Shown piece after piece: positions 12,835 to 24,636 of a DNA stretch of 60,000 nucleotides. The stretch covers positions 763,092 through 823,091 of the forward strand of contig NMRA01000068.1 in the NCBI GenBank assembly GCA_002633005.1, in the 5' to 3' direction. A program made the position numbers and the translations under genes. A model generated the notes under the pieces. The model made no database searches, had not been told where the DNA came from, and saw only the letters and a program-made list of their open reading frames with translations. The stretch comes from Phoronis australis (Eukaryota; Phoronida; Phoronidae). Positions within the stretch are counted from its first letter, which is position 1, and the number at the start of each line of letters is the position of its first letter.

Positions 12835-15800
12835 CTGAAATACAGTAGAGTAGATCTTCTATTTTTTCACTACGACTCAACAACACATAGTAGATGACAG
12901 ATTATTTTATCTCCCATTCACATTTTTAGATTAGTGGCTGTCAAAGCACAAGGTGACCCCCAGTTGGGATGATCCTTGTGCAAGTGACCATGTGGACTGT
13001 GCAACTGGACACCAAGTGTGACAACTTACTTCCTCTTTTTAGGTTCAATACATGCCAAAAGCATCCAAAATTATCCGATGATGACAGTAAAGGGCGGAAG
13101 CCGATTTCCCTTGTAACTGGGAAAGAAGGGAAATTAACAAGAAAGTTATTAGTAAGGTGACTAAGTCATTTTGCAATTACAATTTTGCCAGCCATAATAG
13201 TTACAACCAGACGTTTTTGCTGTAAACAGTATTAGCCATAATGGCTGGGAAATGCTTTTTTTTTGTCTGGTTAGGTTGGTCTTGTACTGTAATTCAAGTT
13301 GTGCCCAATAAATTTGCTCCAGCACAAGTGAGTGGGTGAACTGAAGTGGTGTCAAGGTGGAAGAAATGATCAGCAACCCAAACTGAATTTCATACATGGA
13401 TTTATGAGCAGAGTGATTTTTTCTTATCATTTTTGTCCCGACTATGGTGATAGCTTTCGTTAATTCTGATTTAATTTTCTAGGAGGACCCATTGGGTTTT
13501 TTTTTCACAGAGCATCACTTGGTCAATGACAGATCATTTTACCAAGTGATGCTCTGGGATGCGATGGTTTATGCATGCAATTACCATACTGTCTTAGAAA
13601 ATGTACAGTAAACTCCAGAGGCATTTGGGCCAACTATCAAAACATAAGTATCACCAGTCCAATTTTGTGACTTTGCAAGCCCGCCCCTGCTATGCACACA
13701 GGAAAGACTGGGTGACGCAGATGACCTTAAGACAACCAATGTTACCCAGAGAGCACACAAGCGCATAATAAATGACATGTGTACAGTTGAAGAATCACTA
13801 AATAAAGAGCCACTTGTAAATAAAATAGTAAAACCATGAGAATCATGTACAAAATAAATGTTTTTGCCAAAAAGCAACATTAACACATTTATTCATTTTT
13901 AATTTGACACAATATAATACGTTTATTTCGAGATCAAAAACTATGTCTGCCATTAAAACTCATACATTCCTTTCTACAGTTTATTCATAAATGTAATAAA
14001 TGGAAGACACTAATTTTGTCAAACTCTACTCCCAACCACCGCAATACGTAATCCCCTTTGCTGATATACTAACCACTATTTTATATAGGCCTGTCATTAC
14101 TGATTCTACTCCCAATAAAGTTATGATAACAATGATAAAAATTTGGAAAGACGAAGTTAGCATTTCTCAGAACCTCAGTGATAGAATCACTCAAAAATAA
14201 AAACACAATGAACCTCTTTAAAAAACTTCACTTAAGATGAAATAATCATACCCAAAGACATTTGATACATGAGGCCCTACTGTGGGCTCTTCACTCAGAT
14301 TTACTACCAGAAGGCCAAATCATCCCTGCTGAAAGGTTAATTTCTTTAGGCCATGTTTTGCCTTTGCTCATCACTATTGCTGGATAATAACCATTGATCA
14401 CACAGGGTTAAATATTGAAAGAGGGGTGGTCTGCTGTATTGACAGATATTATCTGCACCTTAGAATCATGTATTAACAATCCACTACATTGACAGTGTTT
14501 AATGCCTGCTGAGTGGCCCATTGTTGCAAACAAACCTTCTGTTGCTGAACTTTTGTCCCAGTTTGATGGGCTGTGGTTTGTCCTCACATAAACCATTTCA
14601 AATGAGTTGTCACACAATACACAACACTTGATGAACTGCCTAATAACAGTTTGGTGAATCAGCCAGTCAACCAGTAACTCAGAAATGAAACACATGCCAA
14701 GCCATAAGTTATTCAAGTACATAAGGTAGCACTGAACAGTTAGGCTGTAGCCACGGGGCATTTTCTAGTCCCTAGAATTTGTGTACAGGGCGTATGTCAG
14801 GTTTGACTGGTTGTTCGATGAATTTGTTGAAAACAAATGCCAGGAAACTGATTTACTTGTGTTTTTGAATGAGAAAAGCCAAGTTTTTTAGCCGTGACCT
14901 ACTTTTGATGCAAAACGGTGGCTGTCGTTTGCTTTCAACCTGTTGCCTGCTGTCCGAGAAACCGGGTGCGATTTCAGGTGGTTGTCAGACAGATCAAACT
15001 TGCCAAAAAAGTAGCTGGTAAGGGATATACTATGACCACAATTTTAGAATCTAGAGACTGCAAGCATTCTGAATCTGTAGTCGGATTTTACCTAGCGCTT
15101 GCAGGGAAGTGGCAATTTTGTGGAGAAACTGTCAAATTCGGTGTTTTTTGGTAATATTTTTGACTGCCGGGATATTTTTCCGATGTGAATTAACCGATTA
15201 AAAACGTTTGGCTACCTGGCAAAAACCTCAGATCGCAAAATGAAAACTGAGGTTGCCAAATCTGAAAATCTCAGGCGTCTAAATCCATTGTGAGGTTTCC
15301 TATCCAGCGTATAAAAGTTTGTCGACCAAAAAAAGATGAACGGCTGTAGCGCCACCTACTCCTCCGATTTCCCCCATAAATGCCTGAGTGTAGGCATACC
15401 ATCATTCTTTAACCAACAGCAAACGAACATAGAACCCAGACAACAGCATGGACTGGTGGCGCGAATCTTGCCGATCTTCCCTGATTTTTACCGAACAATT
15501 CCAACTTCTGTTCACTTGCTGTTGTAACTTAAATGTGGTGGCAAATGCGTGATTTCCGAAAATCAATGAAACAATTGTGAATCAAAGGTAATAAATCCAG
15601 GAAAACAGTAATTTTAAGTTAGGAAGTCAACACAAACTTAGAAACGAATTTAGAGGGAATTATTGTCTGTCTTTGATACTCGCACTGGTGAGTTCGTTGC
15701 GACTTCCCAGATAGCCAAACACAATCTGAGGTCACATTGGCGACCTGCAGGTCACCAAACCGAGCCCTGTAGGATAATTTGTTCAAGGGTAACTTGCGCC

Positions 15801-16997
15801 ACATCTAATTGCTGTGTGGCCGCACACATGGGGCAAGGCGTAAGTAATTATCAGCTGTGGTCGAATAACAGAAAGGTCTTCTTTTGTGTAATGTATTCGC
15901 ATCAGCTGTTCATTGTCATGTACAAATCTTCTGCCTTACCCCAGTTATCGGATGCGTGTGTGTGAGGTCGCCTCACTTAAAAGTGGGGTAAGTTGCACTA
16001 GTGCAAGTTGTTCTAGGGTAGGCTGTGCATGGATGAACTTAAAAGGGGAAAATAGTGTCAGAATCAGATGATTGCAGCTTGTCACATAACCCCTACAGGC
16101 ACTCCCTCATTAGTTGTGAGTCAGCCACTTGTAACTCTCAATTGAGCTTTCACCTATCAATCACATTAGCCTAGTAATTCCCTCAAAATGAATTTTTGCA
16201 GTTTCCCTGGAAACTGTCTAGTTACTAGTGATAAGTTAAGACCTCAGCTATTAAAGAAAATGCCAGATCCACTTGTAACATGGAGAATTAAGTGGTCTGT
16301 CTGTGCACTCATAACTCACCACTCGTAACACTTTCCCCAATGGTTTCGATTGTGTGTGCTAATAGGTTGCCAAACTACAGCATAATCGTCCTAATAACCA
16401 GAGGAAGCTACTGCTGGCCTCCACAAGTGTGTATTTAACTAAGTACCTAAAAACTACAGTTTTTACCTCACTAAAAGTATATTTTTCTGAAAGAAAAAAG
16501 CCAACAGAATTTCATTTTTGACTTTATATCGGACACTAATTGGTGTAACCGTGTCTTTTAGTAAAATTTAGCAAAATAAAGAAAGGTACATTCATTGCAA
16601 AACAATATGACTAAATTTTGTTTGATACAGATGTTCAAGTTGAAATCTCAAAAATGTTGCTGCAGTTTTCTAAATCATTGTTTAGTTTCCGTTTTATGTA
16701 ACTGTAAGTCTTTTATTCAAAACCATTAAAGTTCAACTTACACCCCCCACTGATGCATCCTTATTTGCAATGAGATTTGACACTGAGTGCTACCTACTAA
16801 ATTATAACTTTTGCAACTGCCGTTTTAACACTTAAAACGATTATAGCCTCAGCTAAACCAATGTCGCACAGAGTTATAACCAGGCTACAAATTTACAAAT
16901 GGTTTTAAAGCGTTTAGATTGAAAGATGTAACTTTTAGATCGGTTTTAAAAGTTATAACTACTTTGGTCTGAAGAGGGCAAAACATTCAGAACTTAC
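12835..16997 (-). other. Glypican intron 2 (4.2 kb)
   Basis: Intron between exons 2 and 3. Apart from a strong hairpin at 13508-13556, I see no repeat family member, RNA gene or supported exon in it. Long open frames here (for example minus 14408-14761) show no family motif and look like chance. Confidence 0.85.
13508..13556. repeat. Near-perfect hairpin, 16-bp stem plus inner 5-bp stem
   Basis: The arm CAGAGCATCACTTGGT is followed 17 nt later by its exact reverse complement. Inside, AATGA and TCATT pair across a CAGA loop, leaving only a 1x2 internal loop. The total is 49 nt with 21 base pairs. It lies in glypican intron 2. A run of T precedes it on the plus strand. It is shorter than a typical animal pre-miRNA and could be a fold-back remnant. 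Confidence 0.8.
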
Positions 16998-17156
16998 CAT
17001 TAAATCGTGCTGTGCGTGTTATAAATGTAGTCCTGATAAAGTGAGTAGCCTGGGCTATAGCAGTGTTGTAGTCTCTCTGACTTTCTGACATCAATTTTTG
17101 CTCCATATTTTTCGTACAACACGTAAATTGTTTTTGGCATACTGAGAGATCTTTAC
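16998..17156 (-). CDS. Glypican, exon 2
   Basis: Second glypican exon, residues 50-102. The acceptor reads ...tgttctgttgcag|GT and the donor TTTAATG|gtaagt. It enters in phase 1, completing the glycine codon split across exon 1, and leaves in phase 1. The translation carries the family's N-terminal cysteine signature, VCQKQFTCCTKNMEQ, with Cys56, Cys62 and Cys63, corresponding to the IC....TCC..EME segment of GPC4/6. The end ...TARFN|E matches the point where vertebrate GPC4 exon 2 ends (KKFD|E). The exon is too short to stand out as an open frame and was found by searching for the CC motif and splice phase. It lies 7.3 kb from exon 1 and 4.2 kb from exon 3. The intron positions match what I know of vertebrate GPC4/6 genes. 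Confidence 0.92.
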
Positions 17157-17539
17157 CTGCAACAGAACATTACAAAACATAAAATATCCAATTAATAATC
17201 TTGAGCAAAACAGCGAGTTGATATGCACAGTAATTGGAAAAGACATGACCGCTATTTTTTTAACACATTTCCATGTGAGCAACACTAATTAATGAAAAAA
17301 TTAAGATGACGGTGTATAGAGCTAATCCTCTGAAAACTGACGAATACAATCCGCATGATCTATTAAATCACAGGAAGCCAACAATCTGTCAGATAAAGTA
17401 TTATCTGTCAAATTTCATGAAAAATCTTAATCTAATTTGGTAGATATTGAGGCAAATGAAAAAACTGAACTGCTTCTACGAGGCACAGAAGAAGTCGAAA
17501 CTGTCCAAAAATCAACATCAGCCAGGTTTCCGATAACAG

Positions 17540-18520
17540 AAACACCAACCGTATTCGCCCTAATAAGCACCCAAGCGCTTAGAAAAATTTGTTTCAGGGG
17601 GGTCTTCTTGTAACTTAAGGCGGTTGAAACCCGGTCTAAGAAACGGGTGAAATTGGAAGCTATGATTCATCAGACTTACGCTCTGTCACGTGTCTGTAAC
17701 CAATGACAGACTTTCTACAAAACTGGGGTACACTGCAATCAAACTTCATTTTTAAATTAAGATCGTTTTACAGAACATTGTGCTGAAATCCCGTGATAAT
17801 GTGATAGTTGATATGGCAACTTGAATAAAAACACAATTTCAACTTAACAAATTTCCTAAAATCCTCACTTAAGTTTTCCAAATAGTATCCCTAAGATTTT
17901 TAAGTTTCTTTGGAGTTGGGATTATCAGCAGGTTAAGTCCAAATCTGCGCAAGATTGTACCCCACAACATGAGAAAAATCGCTACACTAACACAGACGTC
18001 GTCACGTGACGTTTGTTTTGAAGGTCGGTTGCGTGTGTGTGAGCAAGCGAGCGTGTGCATATCATCAGTGTTCATTTGCCACAGTAAACACAATGTAATG
18101 ATCTAGGTGTGCATTTAACTGAAGAAATTAACATAAACAATAAAGCAGAACATGTTTTATTTAGCACTTACTGGCACCATCTACTATTAAAACGTTTGAG
18201 ATTGTTTCGGTAAGGCCGAATATACTTACATCATTGAGTCACTGGATGGTTGAGTAACAGTCTGACAATTATTCAAGTTCCAGGAGATTTAGGTGTAAGG
18301 GTGCCGAGGTGTTCACTATCAGAGGGCCATTTAATCAGATATTTGTTTTTAAAAACAACGATTATGATTAATTACCGGTAAATAATTCCTCTTAAAAATA
18401 ACGCAAGTTCTTTATGGTAACAGAAACTTTTGTAAATTTGTGCTACTGCGGTATTTATTTCTTGCCGATGCTATGCTACCCGTTTCCGTAGACTAATGTC
18501 TGACATGACAGGGTTGATTT
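17540..18520 (-). repeat. hAT-like repeat fragment (reverse copy)
   Basis: Reverse-orientation relative of the complete element at 52645-54114. It shares the ggtttcaaccgcctt, ctgggatttcagcacaa, ttaagttttccaaatag and cggcaagaaataaat blocks in the same order. The CAGTGTTCTCC termini are not visible, so it is truncated or eroded. It lies in glypican intron 1. Confidence 0.7.
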
Positions 18521-18713
18521 CAGTAACTCAAGGACCTACGCTAGGACTTCGTTAAAATCTAGCCAAAATCACGCGCTCTCGCAAAAAATACAAAGCAATG
18601 GTTCACGTAATGTCGCCAAGTCTAGCTTTTTATCATGGTCCTATCGTTACTGAACTCTACCCAGCTATGTAGCGCGAGCTTCTTGGCCTTGTGCTTAAAC
18701 AATAATCTTTTAT

Positions 18714-19025
18714 TCATGACACAGTCCTCAGCTGACTGGCACACTTCGATTCATAGTCTTCACGTCTACTAAAAAAATTTGGAGTCCTGTTGCGGACCAG
18801 GTCGAAATGTCTGCCAACAACCAACCACGTCTCTAAGTAAGTGAACATTTTATATACAATGCCTCTAGAGTCCAATGACGAACATATTCTCCAAAAGTTT
18901 TTGTACGTGAAACATTCCATCCCATTAACAAGTACGCTGTGTCTGTTCTGAAAGGCCAGACGATAGTAGTGGGACACGTTCCTGAAGAGGTCAGCAAAAC
19001 TTGCCTTCTTTTTGAAACACGGCAA
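18714..19025 (-). other. Unassigned long open frame in glypican intron 1
   Basis: An open frame of about 103 codons that includes KKKASFADLFRNVSHYYRLA and several cysteines (ECF, RIC, KCA). It is long for AT-rich intron sequence and its upstream end faces the plus-strand candidate exon at 19101. A possible internal acceptor (aaggcaag|TTTTGC) exists. I see no known motif. It may be an exon, a decayed gene or chance. Confidence 0.2.
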
Positions 19026-19100
19026 AAGTTTGAAGTGTGTAGTTACGGCTAAATGCCAACATAGCGCGGCGAGGCTGGTGGTCTAGAAATTCTGCGCACA

Positions 19101-19170
19101 ATGATTTTTTCAGAACTGCCGGATCTTGCTGATAAATTGAAGACATTACTGCAGAATTTTAGGACTTCAG
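19101..19170 (+). CDS. Possible nested gene in glypican intron 1, exon 1
   Basis: ATG at 19101 opens 23 codons (MIFSELPDLADKLKTLLQNF, then RTS) ending at a consensus donor TTCAG|gtaagt in phase 1. It is transcribed opposite to the glypican. A phase-compatible exon with a good acceptor lies 0.8 kb downstream. The peptide is amphipathic and helix-prone, and I do not recognise it. The assignment rests on splice-site quality and phase only. Confidence 0.3.
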
Positions 19171-19428
19171 GTAAGTCATTTTTTGCATGTACACGTTCAT
19201 GGGCTGGGCGCTTACTTCAGCGAAGTCTGAAAAATGCGGGGGCAGCGCTTATAGGGGTATGGGCGCTTATGAGGGCAAATAAAGTACGTCAACAAAACGA
19301 AACTTAAAATGCTAAACTTGCCACTGGGGTAATGCGGGTAAGCACAAGCAGGAGCCAGATAGAAGCTGTTTTCGCTTCATAGATACACATGTAACATTTC
19401 ACGAAGTCCATCATAGCACTTCGATTTA

Positions 19429-19598
19429 CAGGTAAAACTGCAGCAAATGGTTTCAACAGTAGTCAGATCTGTCCATAAGTCATTGTAAGTCAGGCTCTAG
19501 TTACAGGTCAGGCAGAAAAAGGTAGAACTGCAGCAAATGGGTACAGCAATAGTCAGATCTTTTCATAAGTCAGTGCAAGTCATGCTCTAGTTAAAGGA
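19429..19598. repeat. Two-copy tandem duplication (about 90 bp)
   Basis: The block containing aactgcagcaaatgg, agtcagatct, cataagtca and ctctagtta occurs twice in tandem with substitutions. Confidence 0.75.
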
Positions 19599-19980
19599 AC
19601 ACTTTACCACTTTTAATCACAAATGTCTAAGAAAGCATTTGCTGTCTCTTTCAAATCTGATGCATTACTTTGAATCCACTTGCTTCCTGTACCAGTGAAT
19701 TACAACTTAAAAGAGTCAACACATTAGTACAGTCAGTCATCTGAAAAGGTTTGGAATTCATTGGAGTTACCATTTTGGTTCACACAAAACTACTATTCAG
19801 ATACACTTGAATACAGTCTAACAAGTTTGTTTTTAAAATGATTCCTCGTCATTGGAAGTGCTGCATTCCAAGTTTTCTGCCATTATGTGGTGAGAATTAG
19901 TTAACAGAAGACAAGTTTTCTGAAGTTACATATTAAGAATCAATTGGCTTACTGAGTGTTGACATGGCGATTTTCCTCAG

Positions 19981-20106
19981 TGTGGATTTCAGAACTCCTG
20001 AAATCACCTGCACTAGGTTTACAAGAACACTTGGCAAAACGCAAACAGTTTACCAGTAGTAAATACACTATTCTTTTAGCCACACTGATGTGCTATTCCC
20101 TTGTGG
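19981..20106 (+). CDS. Possible nested gene in glypican intron 1, exon 2
   Basis: Follows gcgattttcctcag| and ends at CTTGTGG|gtaata, phase 1 in and phase 1 out. Joined to the exon at 19101-19170 it continues VWISELLKSPALGLQEHLAK and RKQFTSSKYT, then a hydrophobic stretch. The helical, Lys/Leu-rich composition continues across the junction. No third exon was identified and no family is recognised. Confidence 0.28.
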
Positions 20107-20815
20107 GTAATATACACAGACAGTTATTATTGTTTCCTCATCATTGTATTCAAACTACATTGTTTAGAAACCGTGATCCATGTTTGAAATGCCCTGAGTC
20201 ATTTTCTTGTATGGAATAATTGACTTTTTCTGGCCATATTATGGAAAATCAAGTTATTGAAATAGTATTGCACAATACAAAATGAATTTCCTCAGCATAT
20301 ACGAAAAATGAACAGTCAAGAGGTGATTGGTAAGAGAGCACAGAAATAGTGTGGCCCATGAAGTACTAATGACACAGCTACGACCTCCAAGTTCAAAGAC
20401 ATTCCTTCGCAGACTGTTGTTTTATGGGTTTATCAAATTGTGATATTGAGACTCTAGGACAAGTTTAATGCATGTTTTGGAATAATGAACTTGAGGGCAA
20501 GATCGAAAATTCAAAATGCTACCATCCACATCTACAATATTTAACCTGCGTGATGCACATCTCGAGTTACCTGCTGATGATAAATGAATATTGAAGAAAA
20601 ACACCTTTTTGTACAATTATCAGAAATCATTCATTGGATAGTACGTCGCTCTGAGTACCAGACATCTTTCTATAGCATGAATCATTAAAGGAGAGGAAAG
20701 GGAAAATATTGTGTCATTGTTCACGATTGGACAATAGCAGATAATGTTTCTGAGACATGTCAGCATTGGAGAAAAGCTCATAGTCTGTGGAAGACACTGG
20801 GAACTGCCACAACAG

Positions 20816-20848
20816 TATATATATATATATACATATACATATACATTT
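20816..20848. repeat. TA/TATACA microsatellite
   Basis: A run of alternating TA and ATATAC units. Confidence 0.9.
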
Positions 20849-20991
20849 TTTTATATGGTGGGGCGACCTGACTACGTTTGTTAGAACTATTCATTAAAAC
20901 ACCATCTACCACGAACAATGATGAGTTTCATATTAATTAACTGTTCATTTTGTGTCACTCCTTTCTCCAAAAGTTAATTTGCTTCAGTTAT

Positions 20992-21503
20992 AAGGCCCTT
21001 CCACGCTAACTTAATTCCAGTATGAGCGAAGCATTGACATAAACTGAGAAATTGAATTATTCATGTCACTACCAGCTTCAGTAATTAACGGCATCGAAGT
21101 AAATGGTAGGTGATGTTGTCGTTACGCAAGGTAGCACTGAAGCATCCCGTGCATGCTAAGATTCTTTCAATGTGACAATTTGAGAACATTTGGGTGTGCT
21201 AATTGACATAAAACTTATTTCTAATTTGATCAGTGATTATTCCAGCAAAATATAAGCAACTATTAGCAACAACACTCCCCCTTAATTGCTGACGAAAGCA
21301 GTGGCCCCTGGCAATAACTTCGATAAGGACCAAAATTGACTGTTCATAGTGGACCACAGCATCAACGCTCCGCTGTTAAATCCACCTGTTTATTGCGAAG
21401 TTAACTGGCACTGTTAACTTTGATCCAGGACCGAAGTTAACCATTCACATTGAACACGACTCTCCAAAACATAGACACCTCGACTTTAGTATGAAAGGGC
21501 CTT
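20992..21503. mobile_element. MITE with AAGGCCCTT terminal inverted repeats
   Basis: The left end AAGGCCCTTCCACGCTAA mirrors the right end (reverse complement AAGGCCCTTTCATACTAA). Internal motifs (gaccaaaattgactgttca / gaccgaagttaaccattca) are also reiterated. No ORF. The target duplication is unclear (TAA/TTA at the two ends would fit a PIF/Harbinger-type 3-bp site only loosely). Confidence 0.6.
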
Positions 21504-22399
21504 AACAATTATCACAAACTGTTAAAGTGTTTATAAAGAAACTGAGAGAACATCAGGCATGAAATAAAACTTATATGGGTACAGTAAGGTTTCTTCAATT
21601 TTGCACAGAAATAATTGCCAATACATCAACTTTCCATTTTTCAATGATTACAATGTTAGAATACCGGTACTCAAACTTTCAAGCTTTTCTTTTGTGAACG
21701 CTCAGTACAAATCCTGTTAACAGTGAAATCAACAAGTTTTCCTCTGTTTACTTCCATCGAGAAATTTGACTACCAGTAAATTAAATTACGGTATACATGG
21801 CCACCATCTTGTATGCTATATTGAAGAGTGTTCACCCTAATAGTCAACTACAGGGTTTAAGAGTTTTCCTCAGTATATAACGCCATCATACAGGTTCTAA
21901 AAATTCAGGACCTCTGTAAGTGACTACCGGGTATTGCCTTATAAATAATAAAGGTAAAGACCCGCAAAAAACAAGTTACCACAGAACTGAGAAAATTCAC
22001 CTCACACTATCATTAAACATCTCCACGTTTCCTGGGAAAATTTAGTTAGTCAATACTAACAATATTTTAAAAAAACACACGCAAAGAATAAAATGTGAAG
22101 CAGACTGCAACATATCAACAAGTCATATCAAGCAAAACAGGTGACAAATCGAGTTTCAGTAATGAAAAAAAACACTACTACTGCATACAGGAAACCAAAA
22201 ATGAAAACACTGGGAGTCTGCATACTGTTTTTCTTCTTAATCTGGTTTGCATCAAAATCAGTAGAACAAATGAATACTTTTATCATTTGTTTGCAGTAGT
22301 AACGATATTAAAGAATTGCTGGAGTGTCTAGACAGTTTCCAATCAGGGGAAATAAAAACATGTAGGAGGACTTAACAATAGTCTTGGATAAATATGGGT

Positions 22400-22815
22400 T
22401 CTTACTGTTTACTGTGAGTAAGAGGTCCATTTTGTGGTAACAGTTCAATGCAACAGCCACTGTGTAATAAGGAGGAATTTCCTGTCCACTTGTTAGCAGA
22501 CAAAAGGAATTTACTGAAGTCAAATGCACACAAGAAGCTGCTGGCTGTCCTTGTACAAGCATCAGCTAAGCTAGTCAGAAATGCAAACATATTTTCACCA
22601 GAGCTGCACTGAGGGGATTGCCCATATTATCAAAATGCAGATCAAATGCCTGATCCAAACTCTGAAAAAAATTCACCAGTGAACACTCGGCTGACACCTG
22701 AACTAACTTCTTAAACTTCTTAATGCCCAACACGAAATCATACAGCAGACCTGCCTTCTTACCATGAGAAGACAACAGTCCAATAATGGGATTTGTTGAT
22801 GGGCTTTTCCCACCT
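22400..22815 (-). other. Overlapping open segments, possible decayed gene or exon
   Basis: On the minus strand one frame reads LLYDFVLGIKKFKKLVQVS and later FFQSLDQAFDLHFDNMGNPL. A second frame takes over near 22600 with FAFLTSLADACTRTASSFL. A tract ttttttcag (around 22660) and a donor-like ATGgtaaga (around 22760) lie inside. The composition looks protein-like, but no family is recognised and the frame changes, so a decayed gene is as likely as an exon. Confidence 0.2.
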
Positions 22816-24488
22816 ATGGTGACTTGATCTCATTACTAGTCAGAACATTAGCACCTTTTACATTAATGTTATGCTTATAATTCGAGAGATTGCAGTTGGG
22901 ACTTAGAAGGCTTGACACTAACGCACCAGCCAGCTAGCTGTATATGATTGAACATCAAAACAGAGCAAGCAATCAATTCGTGTGAAAAGTTAACACTTTA
23001 CACAGATCACCACTCAAACTCCATTTGTGATCCTCTCGCAACGAAACTTGCATCAAATGACGCCTTTCAGAAATTTTTGAAAGAGCCCCTTACGTGATCT
23101 GCGTCCAAAAAAAATTTGTAGAGGTGATTTTTGTTTATTCTACCTGGATTTATAGTTTCTTTTACCTAAATTTTAAGACCTAAAATAGTACCCAGGTTTC
23201 ATGTCATCAACAGTTTAGTTAAGGTAAATTAGGGTAAATTCGGACGAAAACACCTAGCTCCACTTGCTTACCTGTTACTGAAGGTTAATGTGTCCACTAA
23301 TTACATTTGATGACTCATGCGACATTCGCAATTCTTTTGAGAAATCAACCAATGAGATTCTTCGTTACTAGTTCAGTTTCAATGCCTTCGAATTTTAAGA
23401 ATAATAACAATGGTCAAAATCGGGGAAATTCAGACGCAGGTGGGGAAAGTTGGACAGGGCGTCACAGAAATTTGGAACAGCAAATTCTGAATTGGTAAAA
23501 CTCGGACAAAATATATAACAGTACTTCATGATCTTAAAAAATGAATTTAGGTATTATTTTGCAGTGTCATCATGGGATGAATAATAAAATTCAAGAACTC
23601 ATCATGTCCTGGCCACATAAACAATGCAAAAGTATGCCTGCCATTACCAATTTGTGTGCAACCTGCTTGGTAAACAGCGCCATTGTTGACAAATTAAGTT
23701 GCGAACTGACCTTTTAACACAGAAGGTCATCACGCGAGTACGAAAATCGCTCAAGAAAGCATCAAGAAAAGTGTCTTATAACCTAAAAGCATGGTGTCCA
23801 AATTTCTCACAGCATATAAAAAGTTTGAGGAGAAATTTGGACAGTCGTTTTTTATAATTAAATCTTGCTTTTTGTACGTTTTTCTATTGCAATTAACACA
23901 TAAAACAGCATATAAATTAAGCGTCAAGTAAATTCAAGTTCATTTACATGACAAGTGCCCAAGTGACCTAATATAACTTGGAAATCACCTACCGCAGACT
24001 TTCAAAATCACCACGTGAAGCAGATGGCAGAGCAACGTAAGGTGCCGAACATGCGTCATGTGTTGTAATTCAACTGAGGCCATAAATAAAATCCTACTAT
24101 TGTTCAAAGAAGTGAATAATCTTTTCATTTAGTGGTAAGGCATCTTAATTGTTAATACATTTGACATTTATTTAGACTTGTCCAAATTTAACCGACGTCG
24201 GAGTTTCCCCAACTACCCATAAGCTGATGAAAAGTTATTGATGAACTCGAAATGTTTCAAGTGTCCAAACCTAAGGACAAAAATGAGAAACTAATAACAT
24301 TTTGTCACATTTGTACGTCATCAGAAATTCAAAACAATCCCGCGATCATAATTATTTGAGTTAACGTGACAAGTTTCCTTGGCTATTCCAATCCAAGTTC
24401 ACGACACCAAGCGGAATTCCAACTTCAAGCATGACTAGCACTCATATCATAAGCCTGTGCACCAACCCAACGTCAATCTCGGACTTAC

Positions 24489-24636
24489 CATGTATTGGCC
24501 TAACTGGAACTTCACTCGCGTCATACTTTTTGAGTCTATACGGGTGTTTAATGTCAGCACATTTCAAGTTTGATGAGCAAATAGTAATTAATAACGAAAA
24601 CACCACGCAATAGAAACTCCACTTGAGGCACGTCAT
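24489..24636 (-). CDS. Glypican (GPC4/6, Dally-like class), exon 1
   Basis: First coding exon of a glypican, the core protein of a GPI-anchored heparan sulfate proteoglycan that modulates Wnt, Hedgehog, BMP and FGF signalling at the cell surface. Reading starts at 24636 with a basic, hydrophobic signal peptide (about residues 1-22, beginning MTCLKWSFYC), then KCADIKHPYRLKKYD. This aligns without gaps to the start of vertebrate GPC4/GPC6 (Cys, acidic, basic pair, Tyr, ...VP...I.G). The exon ends CATG|gtaagt, a strong donor, in phase 1 after residue 49. The frame stays open upstream to at least 24771 with further ATG codons. I chose 24636 because any earlier start would bury the signal peptide. 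Exons 2 and 3 follow at lower coordinates with matching phases. Family membership is well supported. The GPC4/6 rather than GPC1/2 assignment rests on exons 2 and 3. Confidence 0.9.

Larger units (their letters stand above)
17157..24488 (-). other. Glypican intron 1 (7.3 kb)
   Basis: Intron between exons 1 and 2, inferred from strong splice sites on both sides. It contains a hAT-like repeat fragment (about 17.54-18.52 kb), a 102-codon open frame of unknown meaning (18714-19025, minus), a possible plus-strand two-exon gene (19101-20106), a short tandem duplication (19.43-19.60 kb), a TA-rich microsatellite near 20.82 kb, a MITE (20992-21503) and open segments at 22.4-22.8 kb. The stretches 20.2-20.8, 21.5-22.3 and 22.8-24.4 kb show nothing else I recognise. 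Confidence 0.85.

Noticed and set aside
13508-13556. Typical pre-miRNA call for the intronic hairpin
   Set aside because: The 49-nt total and 4-nt loop are too short for a standard Drosha/Dicer precursor. I kept it as a hairpin only.
14408-14761. 117-codon minus-strand frame in glypican intron 2
   Set aside because: It has no recognisable motif and no good splice signals, and it does not match any glypican segment.
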